Below, in pieces: positions 32,320 through 43,441 of a DNA stretch of 64,000 nt. The translations under genes were made by a program, and so were the position numbers. The stretch is taken from positions 188,501-252,500 of the forward strand of contig JAJGOT010000452.1 in the NCBI GenBank assembly GCA_022457155.1, read 5' to 3'. The notes under the pieces are model-generated. The model was not told the origin of the DNA and did no database searches. It saw nothing but the letters and a program-made list of their open reading frames with translations. Numbering within the stretch: position 1 is the stretch's first letter; every line of letters starts with the position of its first letter. The stretch is from Cladopsammia gracilis (lineage: Eukaryota; Cnidaria; Anthozoa; Scleractinia; Dendrophylliidae).

Positions 32320-32466
32320 GGCCCCAGTTGTTCAAAAGGTGGATAGCGCTATCCACCGGATAAATCACTATCCAGCGGATAACACAATGGATTTTGTTAA
32401 TACTTATCCACTTGATAGTGATTTATCCGGTGGATAGCGCTATCCACCTTTTGAACAACCGGGGCC
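32320..32466. mobile_element. 147-bp MITE, TIR GGCCCCAGTTGTTCAAAAGG
   Basis: Long near-perfect TIRs from GGCCCCAGTTGTTCAAAAGG through TGGATAGCGCTATCCACC to GGATAAATCACTATCC. A second copy lies at 63291-63450. Each arm itself contains the palindrome GGATAGCGCTATCC. Confidence 0.9.
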
Positions 32467-35400
32467 AGATGATGAGCACTCTGCCTGGCTAATATTTTAA
32501 ATTGTTTTTAATTTGTCCTTGTGATGTGTTATAACAAAAGTAGTAAATAAAAATAAAAAGAGATCCTGAAGCGGTGCATGGTATCTGACTGAGCGTGGCG
32601 AGAAAAATAAATAAAAAACAACATGTATATTATATATAATTATAAAAAAAATACAGCGGAACAAAAATCAGCAGGCCAACGATAGAAACCGTATTTTCCA
32701 GCTGAATCAAAAGGGTTATCAGTTCTTTTCCTAAAAATAATATCGCTAATATAAGCAGTTTTCGCCCTAATAATGAATTTTTGACGTTGTTGAAATGAAG
32801 TGTCAACACAGGCGCATAATATTACGAGAGAATAATAACTTGCGATGACAAAATAACTTTTACATATTTTTTTGCATGACACCTGCAGAGATTTTCGAAC
32901 AGGTCATTATAAAAACCAAATTAGTAGAAAAAATGCTCGTGTTTAAGGCTTTCCTTTCTACTTCGATTTATTACCCATTTAAATTTTATCGCGATTGTAT
33001 TGTAATAAATGCGATGGATGTTTTAATACTTTTCATAATCTGAATTTTATAAGCCGAGTAGACGCTTATAAACCACGTGCCATGAAAATCGGAAATTAGT
33101 ATGCGCATTCAAATTGCCTGTATCTGAGGTAACTAAGAATGTTCGAGAGGAAATGTAGAGCGAACTGCAATCGTTTTAGGTCACTGAAAGGGAAATATTA
33201 ACTCTCAAAGTTGATTTATTTTTAACAAAAGACAAAGCTATCATTAGCGACCGAAAAACGGGAAACGAGCCGGTCGATTGAGCGAATCGATTTCGAAACA
33301 AAAGCAGATGCCCTCGAGGTAGTGTTGCACCAGCAGCACAGACGTATTTATTCTCATTTTTTCGCTCAAATTGGCACCTGTGTATCAAATGTCGAAATCA
33401 TTTTATCATTCACACTGGTTTGGGTGCATTATTTTTTGTTTCATCAATGCCCCATCAACAAGATTTGCTTTTAGTAAGGTTTTTCTTTATGCTGCTCGCT
33501 TTATTTGTACTTCACAAATATAACTAAAGCTGACATCGCTTTTAAAAAGGTTGCACTTTAGTTTTCAATTCTTTTCAGTCTTTTTGTTCCCAAAAAGCTA
33601 GCGATGTTTCCATTAGTGAAGATCTACGATACGACTGTGACAGCCTTATCAGTTCTTTGTTTGACAGATAGAACATAGCTTTTGACGAATTTCCCCGAAA
33701 CAACATGTTCGGATCCTGGCGGGCGCATCCTAGTTGACGCTAGAAAAAATACAAGTGCAACGTTTTAATCGATGCCACATTGTTAAGAATCTCTCACAGC
33801 AGGACCAGCTACTTTTTGAAAAACAGCCTGAATGGGTGCCAAAAAGTCGCTTTTAGCCCTTAATAAAAAAGCATGGTCTAAAGTTAATGGCATTTTAGTT
33901 GTACTTGTACTTACATCGTGGCTTCTGCCAGCGTCTTTAACGTCGATCCAGTGGTTGTTGTCGACGTATTCGAGGCAGAGCTCCGGGCATCGGGCTTCCA
34001 AGTTGAATTAGATACAACTACAACGGATTTTGAACACCCTGTTCCCATCTGTTTTTCAATGTATTCCTTGGAAAATCCTCATAATTCAGTTCGGAATGCT
34101 TTCATATATAAACAGCGACAACAAATGCATCTTCGCATCTCCTGTGTGAACGTTTTCCACTTGTAAAACCAAACGCTTTGAAAACCTGATTTAAGAGCGA
34201 GAGCGGTGCGGTTAAAATCCAAACAAACAAGCTATGATGAAATTGAGAGCGATTTTGAGCAAATGCCCAGCTTTGTGTTGCGTCGTCGCGAGGACAGACT
34301 CGGCTAGATGATAATTAGGCTTTGATGTTTGCATTTGAAGCTCGAATGGAATCAAATTGATTTTTAACACGCCATCTCCAAGGATGCGTCGCAAAAGCAC
34401 AATAAAATGTCGAGGAACTTTCTCAACGGAAACGAGTAAACGAATCAAGCTAGAGTAGATCGGATATCGAATATGACTCTGTATTGTGATCTTCTTTATT
34501 AGCATTTAAAGAGTTTCCATGGCAACGATACTAAATTAAAATAAATCGTCGACATGAGTTTAACGTAAAACGTTAATAATTAAAATGGAATTTCAGAAAA
34601 ATGTCTGAAGTAAAAGTGGTAGTAAAAATTAGGATTGAAACTCCCTTGTATTAATATAAATCACTGGTTATTGTTAAAACTGAAATGTTGTAATAAATCA
34701 TTTCATAATAGGGCTAAAATCTTGTGAAACCTAAACGACCGAATGGGAACAAAACAAACATTTCATATGTCAAATTAATATTCCTGAATGTAATTGGACA
34801 AATTACGACCGAAGGGAAGCGAAACGTACATTTATTTATAGGACTTTATAGTGCTGTTAAATTAAAATTTCAGCCGCGGAATTTAGACACTGGTTTAACG
34901 ATGCCATAAATGAAACCTTAGAGAGGGATGCATGCTGCATGTAGTCATTTTGTCTCGAGCAGAGAATTACAGACGAACACAAACGAAAAGCTAAGATCGC
35001 GACGGGAGACGAACCCATGTCCTTCAGAATGTAACCGGCAGTCGGATGTTCTCGGAAAGTTTCGGAAGTTTTCCGAGGAAGATCCGAAGATGTTTCGATG
35101 ATAGAGCAACACATTTGAGCTCGTTTGACATTCACAGGGGTGAAAAAATATACCAGGGGTGAATATGTTAGGATAGTGCGATAAATTGCCTATCAGACCT
35201 TCACAGTTTTTACATGTGATGATTGATTATTTTTTTGAAGTGAGAGAAATTCTTGTAATTCACTGTTCATATAACAATAATTGCATGCCCGTGATGAATC
35301 TGTTTTTAACGGCGATAGTCTATTTACATGAATTTACAATAAGTAATAGAATTAATGGAGAGCACTGGCTGCCCGAAGTAACCATAAAGTAAGTACCCAT

Positions 35401-35884
35401 AGACGTTATTGCATTGTATTGTACAATGGGCTAGAAAACTAGGACAGCCATCCTTAGAAGAAAAGTCCTCGGTCTTTTCCCTCTTTCTCCAGAGACTGAA
35501 AATGGCGCTTCTCGAGGGCTTTGCTCTATTTCTAGTAATAATCTATGGAATACGTCTGACGATATTGGAAATTTAAACCCGCGATCAGGCCATAGTCAGC
35601 ATTCCTGCATGTTTACTTTCAAAACTAGCTCAGCTTGGGCTACTCTTTATTCACCCTTTTTGTCGATGACCAAAGTCGTTTTTATGGCGGACTGGTTTAT
35701 TAATGGTGTACTTGAATTCATAGTAAGAACTGCTGTAGGACCAGAATCAGTCCGAGCAGATGACGAGTGACTACGGTCTCTGCTGCTTCACTGCATTTTA
35801 GAATTTAACCGTCGATAACGTTTATATCTCGAACTGTTTTGCGTTTTCCGTTTCGGCTCCAGTCAGGGATCGGGATTTTGTCAT
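32467..35884. other. 3.4 kb without a supported gene
   Basis: Short frames on both strands were examined and none resembles a known protein. A weak exon candidate is listed at 33915. Near 34730-34840 a diverged pair shares ACGACCGAA(T/G)GG and ACATTT. No transposon ends could be defined. Confidence 0.4.
33915..34001 (-). other. Weak internal-exon candidate
   Basis: On the minus strand a frame reads CPELCLEYVDNNHWIDVKDA and stops being needed at a strong donor, GAT|GTAAGT (33914-33909). Its acceptor is unclear and no partner exon was found. It might be a stray exon of an extracellular or structural protein, or chance. Confidence 0.2.
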
Positions 35885-36105
35885 ACCGTAAGGAAATGCC
35901 GGTTATTCCCCCCCCCCCCCCCCCCGCTTAAAAAAGCGGCCCACCCGGTTATAGGCCCATCAGTTGGGTAACAAAACATCATTCCGGTCATTCCCCCTCC
36001 TATGTATAAGCACACCACGGTTCTTTAGTAGACATTCTTTACAACGTACTTTACACCAGATTAACTTTATATACATGCAACGCTTCTTCATCACAATATG
36101 TTTGC
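35885..36105 (+). repeat. Dispersed repeat with poly-C, plus copy
   Basis: It begins ACCGTAAGGAAATGCCGG followed by C18, then GGCCCATCAGTTGGGTAAC, CATTCCGGTCATTCC and AAGCACACCACGGTTC. A reversed relative lies at 50560-50748. The ends were not fully defined. Confidence 0.6.
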
Positions 36106-36146
36106 TTGCCAGCTAAAACTCCCTTACGGTTTTGTATAAGCACAAG

Positions 36147-36695
36147 TATGGTTGCCGTTTTGTTGCAATATTCAGTACAACCAATTTTATATTCAATAAA
36201 CCAATTTTATATTCAATAAAACCAAATTTATATTCAATAAATCAATTTTATATTCAATAAACCAATTTTATATTCAATAAAACCAAATTTATATTCAATA
36301 AACCAATTTTATATTCAATAAACCAATTTTATATTCAATAAAACCAAATTTATATTCAATAAACCAATTTTATATTCAATAAACCAATTTTATATTCAAT
36401 AAACCAATTTTATATTCAATAAACTAATTTTATATTCAATAAACCAATTTTATATTCAATAAACTAATTTTATATTCAATAAACCAAATTTATATTCAAT
36501 AAACCAAATTTATATTCAATAAACCAAATTTATATTCAATAAAACCAAATTTATAATAAACCAAATTTATATTCAATAAAACCAATTTGTATTCAATAAA
36601 CCAAATTTATATTCAATAATTTCTGCGGTGCAATGCAGTCAGCGGAGTTTTTTCCGCTTGTTTAACCACGTGGTATTAACCAACATGGCGGCTGA
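36147..36695 (+). repeat. Left TIR with 20-bp subterminal repeats
   Basis: After the TATGG end come about 20 tandem copies of ATAAACCAATTTTATATTCA (to about 36620), then AATTTCTGCGGTGCAATGC, GCGGAG, CCACGTGGTATTAACC and ACATGGCGGC. Probable transposase-binding array; the inner end holds the transposase start codon. Confidence 0.85.
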
Positions 36696-38501
36696 AACAT
36701 CCACTTGGCGGTGGTTTTTATCACTGTGGAACCCCTTTTATCGCAACTCGAAATTCAGTTAAGTGATCAAGATTTGGTATACCATGAGGCGGCTCTTCTG
36801 TTGAATAGATTGGAGACTGCTGTTAATGTTTTAGAAAAGACAAGGTTTTGTCTTTTCGACTCTCAGGAATGCCGGAAATGGCGTTTTAGAGGGTAAAATC
36901 GGAAACATTTTCCGGGGGACATGCACCCGGACACCCCCGCCCCCCCCTAAAAAAAGCACACCCCCCCCCCCTTCAGAAATTCCTGGATACACCTCTGTTT
37001 GTCAATCTAGCGGGAACTATGTAATGGACATGTTCAACCAAATTCATATTTTTTGGAACCACAAAGTTATTGGGATGTGTCGCAATACCGTAAGTTTACC
37101 AGATTTCGGAAGACGGGAAAGAAATCTTACTGGAAACCCAGGACGCCGTTCATTCATATTTCCGCCAGCAGTTATAGAAAACTTGCACGCAAGTGGTTTT
37201 TATAGCTGGACAGAGATTGCTCGCATGCTTCACGTGTCGCGATGGACAATTTACAGGAGGGCGAGAGCCCGGGGGGGGGGGGGGGGTACTCCCGACAATT
37301 TAGGAGACCTTAGGATAGGTGTGTGCCGCCAAGGTTCTCAAACCCTGACCTTATTTAAGGGTATAAAATCGAGATTTGATACCCTATTTCAGGCCCAATT
37401 CAGGCGTGTAGTACAGTTTTAACAGACCATATCTTTTTCGTTTTGCGCGTTGGGGTGGATACTGCAATTTAGTGACCCTATCTAAGGAATATCTAAGGAT
37501 CACAATACCAAAAATACCAAAAAGGATACCCTATTTGAGGACTGAGCACCTCAAAAACCCTACCCTATCCGTCAGGCGGCACATACCTATATAGCGTATA
37601 TAAGGGAGTACCCGAGAGAGTACGACCTTCAGGATGTTGGGTGATTTTCAGATCTTTCTGAAGAGGAACTTGACTCCTTGATGAAAGGATACATTTCACG
37701 ACACGGTAATACGACTGGAGAGTCGTACGTCATAGGTTACATCAGGTCTCTTAATTTAAAAGTGCAAAGGGACAGAATAAGGGAATCTCTAACACGGGTG
37801 GATCCTAGAAACACAGCACTTAGGTGGGCGTGTGTCATTACACGTGGGGTATACAGTGTTCCAGGACCTAATTCACTGTAGCACATTGACGGCCACCATT
37901 GCATCATTCGTTGGAAATTTGTTGTGCATGGCTGCATAGATGGCTTTTCCAGACGCATCATGTATCTTTTCGCAGCAGACAACAACTATGCTCAAACAGT
38001 TGCTACAGTGTTTCAGTGTGCAGCCCAAGAATTCGGTTGGCCATCCCGTGTTAGGGGGGACCATGGCGGTGAAAATGCTGAAGTTGCATCATTAATGATT
38101 GCCGCAAGGGGGGATAACAGAGGCAGTTTCATTGCAGGCTCCTCCACTAGGAATCAACAAATAAAAAGGCTCTGGAGAGAAGTATTTAGATGTAGCCTTT
38201 TTCTGTTTTATTGCGTTTTCCATTCACTCGAGGACAGTGGATATCTTGATATAGAAAATGAAGTGCACATGATTGTTTTACACTATGTCTTTTTACCGAG
38301 AACTAATTAGAACTAATTAACTAAGAGTTTGCCAGGGCTTTCAACCTGCGCCCCATGTGCACAGAGCGTAATTGGAGTCCAAACAAAATTTGGAGCAATG
38401 GGATGATAAATCCAGATAACGCCAGGCAAACAGCACTGAGAGACCCAGCTGTTGATGACGAAGAACCAGACAACCTAGAGTTTTTTTGGAGTAGATCGTA
38501 A
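36685..38501 (+). pseudogene. Integrase-core (DDE) transposase, disrupted
   Basis: The likely start is ATG at 36685. A frameshift near 36700 precedes VVFITVEPLLSQLEIQLSDQ. A GC-rich insertion near 36890-37000 breaks the frame. Then come an HTH region, SWTEIARMLHVSRWTIYRRA, and a MITE insertion (37284-37613), followed by LSEEELDSLMKGYISRHG. A stop at 37879-37881 precedes HIDGHH. The catalytic core shows HGCIDGFSRRIMYL and VRGDHGGENAEVASLM. The third acidic residue, expected in NQxIERLW, reads K (NQQIKRLW). A 10-base tandem duplication near 38300 (AGAACTAATT twice) shifts the C-terminal frame ARAFNLRPMCTERNWSPNKI, which ends at 38501. Clearly inactive. Confidence 0.85.
37284..37613. mobile_element. 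330-bp MITE inside the transposase gene
   Basis: Left GGGTACTCCC and right GGGAGTACCC are TIRs, continued by GTGTGCCGCC and GGCGGCACATACC. A G16 run abuts the left end. CGAGAG occurs just outside both sides (37262-37267 and 37613-37618), a possible target duplication. Confidence 0.75.
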
Positions 38502-38502
38502 C

Positions 38503-39062
38503 TCATGGGCCAGTAATTCTAGAGCTGAAAACTTCCACTAATTTGGACCTTATATCTTCTTCTTTGTCATTGGTTGTCAGATCTACTGTTCAGGTAAACA
38601 AAATGTCATCTTTTCCCGAAGCATAGTTAGGAAAAGCGATTGGAATCTTCCCATCCTCATCCACAAAGTCAGTGGGATCTACAGTTTTCAATTTTGGTTG
38701 TTTTAGCTTTGCAATTGGCTTAGCATACTGATGGACAAGTCTTCTACGCTTTGGCTACTGTGAAAGCGAACCACGTACGGCATCTCCAACCGTCAAGGCA
38801 TTAGCCCGAAGTAGATCACGACCGCGACCTCGTCCCACAACATCCGACACAACACCGGCGATTCCAGTTGCAATTTAAGTACTGTGATTTGTGCAGGCTG
38901 GTGCACGCTTACGTTACCAATTTAGCGTCAAAAGATAAAGCGAAGTGAAAAATTCTTGCCTACTGTTACTATCACTCCTGATGACAGCACAGCAACCCCT
39001 CTTCTAATTCCTCTTTCCGCCGCTTCTTGTATTTCATTCAGCGTTGGATGCTGGCCCGCCAT
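38503..39062 (-). pseudogene. Second, opposite-strand gene of the transposon
   Basis: Starting at ATG 39062 in the right TIR, it reads MAGQHPTLNEIQEAAERGI then RRGVAVLSSGVI up to donor-like GTAACA or GTAGGC. After a short intron-like gap it resumes GIAGVVSDVVGRGRGRDLL, a stop in LSQ*PKRRRLVHQYAKPI, DFVDEDGKIPIAFPNY and another stop before a segment ending SSRITGP at 38503. Two internal stops show decay. No known domain; perhaps an accessory protein of the element. It converges on the transposase, with the stop codons one base apart. Confidence 0.6.
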
Positions 39063-39462
39063 GTTGGTTAATACCACGTGGTTAAACAAGCGGAAACTCC
39101 GCTGACTGCATTGGACCGCAGAAATTATTGAATATAAATTTGGTTTTATTGAATATAAAATTGGTTTTATTGAATATAAAATTGGTTTATTGAATATAAA
39201 ATTGGTTTATTGAATATAAAATTGGTTTATTGAATATAAATTTGGTTTATTGAATAAAAATTTGGTTTTATTGAATATAAAATTGGTTTATTGAATATAA
39301 AATTGGTTTATTGAATATAAAATTGCTTTATTGAATATAAAATTGCTTTATTGAATATAAAATTGGTTTATTGAATATAAAATTGGTTTATTGAATATAA
39401 AATTGCTTTATTGAATGTATAAAATTGGTTGTACTGAATATTGCAACAAAACGGCAACCATA
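39054..39462 (-). repeat. Right TIR with 20-bp subterminal repeats
   Basis: Reverse complement of the left TIR: GCCGCCATGTTGGTTAATAC, then about 15 copies of TATTGAATATAAAATTGGTT, ending in CGGCAACCATA. Copy number differs from the left arm, showing independent repeat drift. Confidence 0.85.
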
Positions 39463-39889
39463 CACAAGGCTTATCACTGAAGCGGCATTTTACGGCGGTT
39501 CATTGTCAATAGCCTCGTCAGCAAGTCGTGCCACATCCATAAAAAAACACCTCGGCGTCATACTCAGGTTTTGTTGTCTTGATGGAAGGAGGAGGAGGAT
39601 GAGGAGGAGGAGGGGGAGTGGGGCGGAGGGTTGAGGAGAGGGGGTCCAATCTTTCCCTTCTCAATGGTGCGATTATTCGAGGGACGATTCATCGATGGAG
39701 ATAAAAAATGCAAAAAATGAACAGTTGTCTTGATTTTAATTAACACAAGGTAGGGTTATACATATTAATCCCCGTACGGAACTAACATATGAAGCCCCCG
39801 AAGCTTCCTTTTATAACAGGTCATTAAAAGCACTTGCACTTGCACACGTCATTAGATAATGTAAACACGAAAATTTGGTTTTATTAACC
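39463..39889. other. No gene; GGA-rich patch
   Basis: A purine-rich GGAGGA/GAGGGGGA tract spans about 39584-39645. The rest is unremarkable. Confidence 0.4.
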
Positions 39890-40320
39890 GAGTAAAGGTA
39901 AATTAGCAGTCAAATCTGCAAAGGACCTCAAACGATAATGCTGTAAACGATACGTAGGATCTACGAAAGACCTAATCAGCCAAAGAAATGAACAAATATA
40001 ACCGACAAACTTCAACATTCTTCTTTGCGAGACACCATTGTGACAGCTTGTTCCCCGCAACACGCGATGTGGCAAGCGTGATGCGGGTGACAAGTTGGTT
40101 CCAAGGTACGGAACTTGATATTGTGAACGGGTCATTGTTGAATCTATTTACGACTACATTCTTGTAGTCGTTTTTAGTTTGCTACAAGCTACACCGCGCT
40201 GACGAGCTCCAACAGAGCGAAACAGCTGTCCGCGGTTGCTACCCTGCTTTATCGCTTTCTGTCGTATTGGTGTATTGCAAAGTCTACTTTTTTACGTAGT
40301 CAGATCAGCCTTGCAGTTTG
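39890..40320 (+). mobile_element. Hammerhead element, diverged copy
   Basis: The left part (GCAAAGGACCTCAAACG, TACGTAGGATCTACG, AATCAGCCAAAGAAATG) is a reversed tail like those at 29738 and 42227. The right part holds a hammerhead and AGATCAGCCTTGCAG. The same tail-inverted-to-ribozyme plan as the other copies, but much diverged. Confidence 0.6.
40193..40236 (+). ncRNA. Hammerhead ribozyme with covarying helices
   Basis: ACCGCG/CGCGGT (helix I), CTGACGA, GCTC-CAACA-GAGC (helix II), GAAA, CAGCTG and GTC. Compared with the copy at 30141, both helix I (T-A to C-G) and helix II (GACC/GGTC to GCTC/GAGC) change on both strands, preserving pairing. Confidence 0.8.
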
Positions 40321-40339
40321 TCGGGAAAATTAGCCACCG

Positions 40340-40440
40340 TAAAGAGATTCAAAACTGAGCTGACGTTTCGAGCGCTAGGCCTTTGCGAGAGCGAATAGGG
40401 ATCTCTTTACGATGGTCAATTTACCTTATAAACTCAGATG
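40340..40440 (-). other. Decayed PLE-type terminus
   Basis: The minus strand reads AGCGCTCGAAACGTCAGCTC, the 3' half of a PLE hammerhead, but the first core strand is degraded. It is bracketed by ACCGTAAAGAGAT and ATCTCTTTACGATGGT inverted repeats. Confidence 0.5.
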
Positions 40441-40541
40441 ATACAACCAAAGTCACGCGTTTCACTATCCAACTGACGCAGCATCACAGTTTCTTTAGAA
40501 ACTAAACTTTTTTTGATAGTCTAATAGAAATAGTCTAGAAA

Positions 40542-41068
40542 TAATCTCGGCTGAAAAACAGTTTAAGCTCCAAAGTATACTTAATGCCGGGTTCTCTTTA
40601 ACTGGTCCTGGGGTGTTAATTCGGTATCTCTGTAACTGGCTCGAATGCGAAGTGTTCGGTTTTCAGTTAAAATTTCCCGCGCGCCGCCATGTTTTCTTTA
40701 CGGTAATTTCTGGCGTCACTGCGTTATCGGAGATCTAAATATGGAGTGTACGGAAGAAGATTGCAGTAAAACCGTACATTATTAAGCCGAAATGTACATA
40801 AGAAGCACGTATTTATCTCCAAATTCACGCAATGCTGAATTTAAAAGACATATTTAAAACGCAGGACAACGCGCTGACGTCATAATCCCCCATCAAGCTT
40901 TGCAAAAATAAAACATGGCGGCGCGCTGGAAATTTAAAAGAAAGAAAAGCGGAAACAAAACGCCCAGTATTCAAACCAGTTAAATAATTTTAGACTTCAA
41001 AGCTCTAAAACAGTTTTACACAAATGCCAACTTACGATTTTGAACAAAACTGTTTTTAGCCGAGATTA
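40542..41068. mobile_element. 527-bp foldback element
   Basis: TAATCTCGGCTGAAAAACAG pairs with CTGTTTTTAGCCGAGATTA. Inner pairs are TTTAACTGGT/ACCAGTTAAA and GCGCGCCGCCATGTTTT/AAAACATGGCGGCGCGC. The inner words carry YY1-like ATGGCGG. Confidence 0.75.
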
Positions 41069-41264
41069 CCTTTAAAATCAGTGTTCAATAGCCTATCCAT
41101 TTTGTCAATTTATGGATTCACAAATACTCTTTTATAAATTCCCTTTATATTACAGCATTTATATGCAATAGTGCCTCATAAGAACTTATTAAGAAACCAA
41201 ATTTACCCATTTTCCCTAATGTTTTAACATTTTAATTGTTTTGAAAGCGAAACATTGCTATTTA

Positions 41265-41352
41265 AAAATTGCAATTTTGTCCTTGGTGCAAATTTCATTT
41301 TCCTTTGTTGAAAACCATTATCATACATTATCGTACATTTCCACACCCAAAA
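41265..41352. mobile_element. Partial copy of the 20906-21053 MITE
   Basis: TTGCAATTTTGTCCTTGGTG, TTTTCCTTTGTTG and CATTATCATACATTATCG match the left arm and loop of that element; the right arm is missing. Confidence 0.7.
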
Positions 41353-41943
41353 ACAAAATCTCGCGCCCCTTTCTCGACCAATCAGAAGTAAAACCAAAAC
41401 CAATCGTGACTTGCTCGCACGCGTTTTCCCGCGCTTGGCGCCGCCGACATGTAATTGCTTCGAGCTCTGATTGGTTCATTGGATTGTTTACGACTGCTGT
41501 GATTTGTCAGAGTAATTTCTTTGGTTTTGGTTTTACGACACTCAATTGAAAACTGCTCTATCTCCAAAGCAATGTTATGTATTGACACGAAAATTGGCAC
41601 GACAATTACTATTCCTGATATGAAGAACCTGTTAATAGAAGAACCCTGTAGACCCGGCCTGTTAAATCGATGACAATCGATCATCGGAAATCCAATCGAT
41701 CAATCGATATCAGTAGATAAAATAAGTTAAGTGATATCGATTGATATCGGCCAATCGATGATCAATCGATAATCACAAAAAATGTCCCGCAAATGATCGA
41801 TTTTTGCGTGTTTTCTCGGAGCTCGTGTAACAGCTTTCCGAACACAATGCCTGGCGAAGACACGCCGCATCGCGAGGGGGAAGTTGCCCTTATGATATCC
41901 GATGTCGTTGTGAAAGGGTACCAGGAGTGTTCATTTACCGTTG

Positions 41944-42129
41944 CAATAGGCCATTTGCACAATGGCGTCATTTGACTACAACTACCAGAATTCATTTCGT
42001 TTTTCTTTTCTTATTTAAATGTTGTAATCCCACTGCGGTTTAAATAGCCCTAATTTTCACTACAAAAGAAAAAACTGAAGGATTCTGTGAGTTGTAGTCA
42101 TATGACGTCATCGTGCAAATGGCCTATTG
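41944..42129. mobile_element. 186-bp MITE, second copy of the 24951 family
   Basis: CAATAGGCCATTTGCAC on the left pairs with GTGCAAATGGCCTATTG on the right. The interior resembles 24951-25142 in reverse orientation (CTACAACTACCAGAATTC, TATTTAAATGTTGTAATCCC). Confidence 0.9.
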
Positions 42130-42226
42130 GTGACAACTTCTCCGCAAGAAAGAAAAGGGGACTGAGATCGTGGCAATGCTTTTAAGGTGACTGATGATCG
42201 CCGTTTATTCAGTTGTTGTCCTAGCA

Positions 42227-43441
42227 AATAAGAAGCAAAGGACCGCGAACGAAAATACTGCCGGTGTACGTAGGATCTGTAACAGATCTAGTCAGCCAAA
42301 AATAGAGATACAATCAAAGTATAGAGCAAGGCTTTCAGCTTGGGCTCTATCACGTCGTTGTCGCGTTAAATGTTCTATGTAGTATCAGCCTTGCTCTATA
42401 CTTTGATTGTATGTCTATTTTTGGCTGATTAGATCTGTTACAGATCCTACGTACACCAGCAGTATTTTCGTTCGCGGTCCTTTGCTTCTTATTTACTTGT
42501 TTTATTTTGGGACCGTAGATCTTTTCAGATCCGCAATGCTGCTTATTGCGTTCGACTCTTAGGAGAACGCAACCTAATCTTGGGCTCCCTGTGCTACCAA
42601 AGGGGTGATTTTCCAATTCCTTTCGTCGTTCGTGTACATTTTCGGCGCCATCTTGAATGACGTCATGTATTAACGCGCACCTAAATCGCGCACCTCGTGT
42701 TGTGGGAAGCTTGGAAGAGGAAGCGACGTTCTTTTGGTGAGTTTTTGCTTCTGATTTTCCATTGTTTGGGCAATGTTCTTTCAGATTTTTGTAGGTAGTA
42801 TTTATCAAAGCCTGAGGGAAGTTTGTGTGGCTTCTGGAACAGTTAAATTCTTGCGAACGAGTCGTGTTCGGTCGCGAAACAATATAACCTCCAGCTTCAG
42901 TTGGTGGCCATGTCAAAGCGAACTAGTGACGGGCGGCAAGGTTACTAAAATTCCAAATAGATATCCTTTACATTAATGGTTCGTCCACATGACACACGGT
43001 GGTCTTACGCTGATGACTCCCAATGTCGCCACACACGAACGCACTTCATAATCAGTGATTACGCCTGGTAGATTGTTTGCATGGTATTGGCCATGTACTC
43101 GCTGAGGGATGGTTCTGTCTATCCTCAATTTCTTTATCGCGACAACGACATGATATTTCAAATTCTTTGCCTATTACTCATGGTCACGCGCCGCTGTGAC
43201 GTGGGTAAATTGGCAAACATTTGAATTCGCTCTCTCATCTGTTGCCATCACCACGTGCGATTTGGTAGAGAATTGGCGTTCGCGCTAGTTTTTCTATCTT
43301 TTTGCTGCTACACCGTGCTGACGAGACCCAACCAGGTCGAAACAGCTGTCCACGGTTGCATTTTGGCTTTCAGTTTGGGCTCTATCATGTCGTTGTAGCG
43401 TTAAATGTTCTACGTAGTATCAGCCTTGCTCTATACTTTGA
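42227..43441 (+). mobile_element. 1.2-kb hammerhead element with 14-bp target duplication
   Basis: TTGTTGTCCTAGCA occurs immediately before (42213-42226) and after (43442-43455), a clear target-site duplication. The left end is a foldback of the tail unit (AATAAGAAGCAAAGGACC through AGTATAGAGCAAGGC, then inverted to about 42500). Next comes about 700 bases of unknown sequence including CGCCATCTTGAATGACGTCA. The right end holds hammerhead 43312-43356 and finishes CTATACTTTGA. A 188-codon minus frame here is a by-product of the repeats. Confidence 0.85.
43312..43356 (+). ncRNA. Hammerhead ribozyme (intact type I)
   Basis: Same sequence as the 30141 motif: ACCGTG/CACGGT, CTGACGA, GACC/GGTC, GAAA, CAGCTG, GTC. 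Its conservation at a separate locus argues for recent or selected spread. Confidence 0.8.

Larger units (their letters stand above)
36147..39462 (+). mobile_element. 3.3-kb DNA transposon with very long TIRs and 6-bp target duplication
   Basis: The ends TATGGTTGCCGTTTTGTTGC and GCAACAAAACGGCAACCATA are exact TIRs, flanked by CACAAG on both sides (36141-36146 and 39463-39468). The TIRs run about 400-550 bases and consist mostly of 20-bp tandem repeats. Inside are a decayed integrase-type transposase (+) and a second gene on the opposite strand, their stops one base apart. The transposase has a retroviral-integrase-like fold of the kind found in eukaryotic IS3EU/Ginger-type elements; the superfamily is inferred. 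Confidence 0.85.

Noticed and set aside
42666..42672. Isolated GACGTCA-like site near 42660
   Set aside because: No inverted terminal structure surrounds it, so it was not called a MITE of the CRE-like group.
42350..42916. 188-codon minus frame
   Set aside because: Its second half is the repeated tail of the hammerhead family, also found at 29740 and 42230. The rest has no domain and is an insertion by-product.
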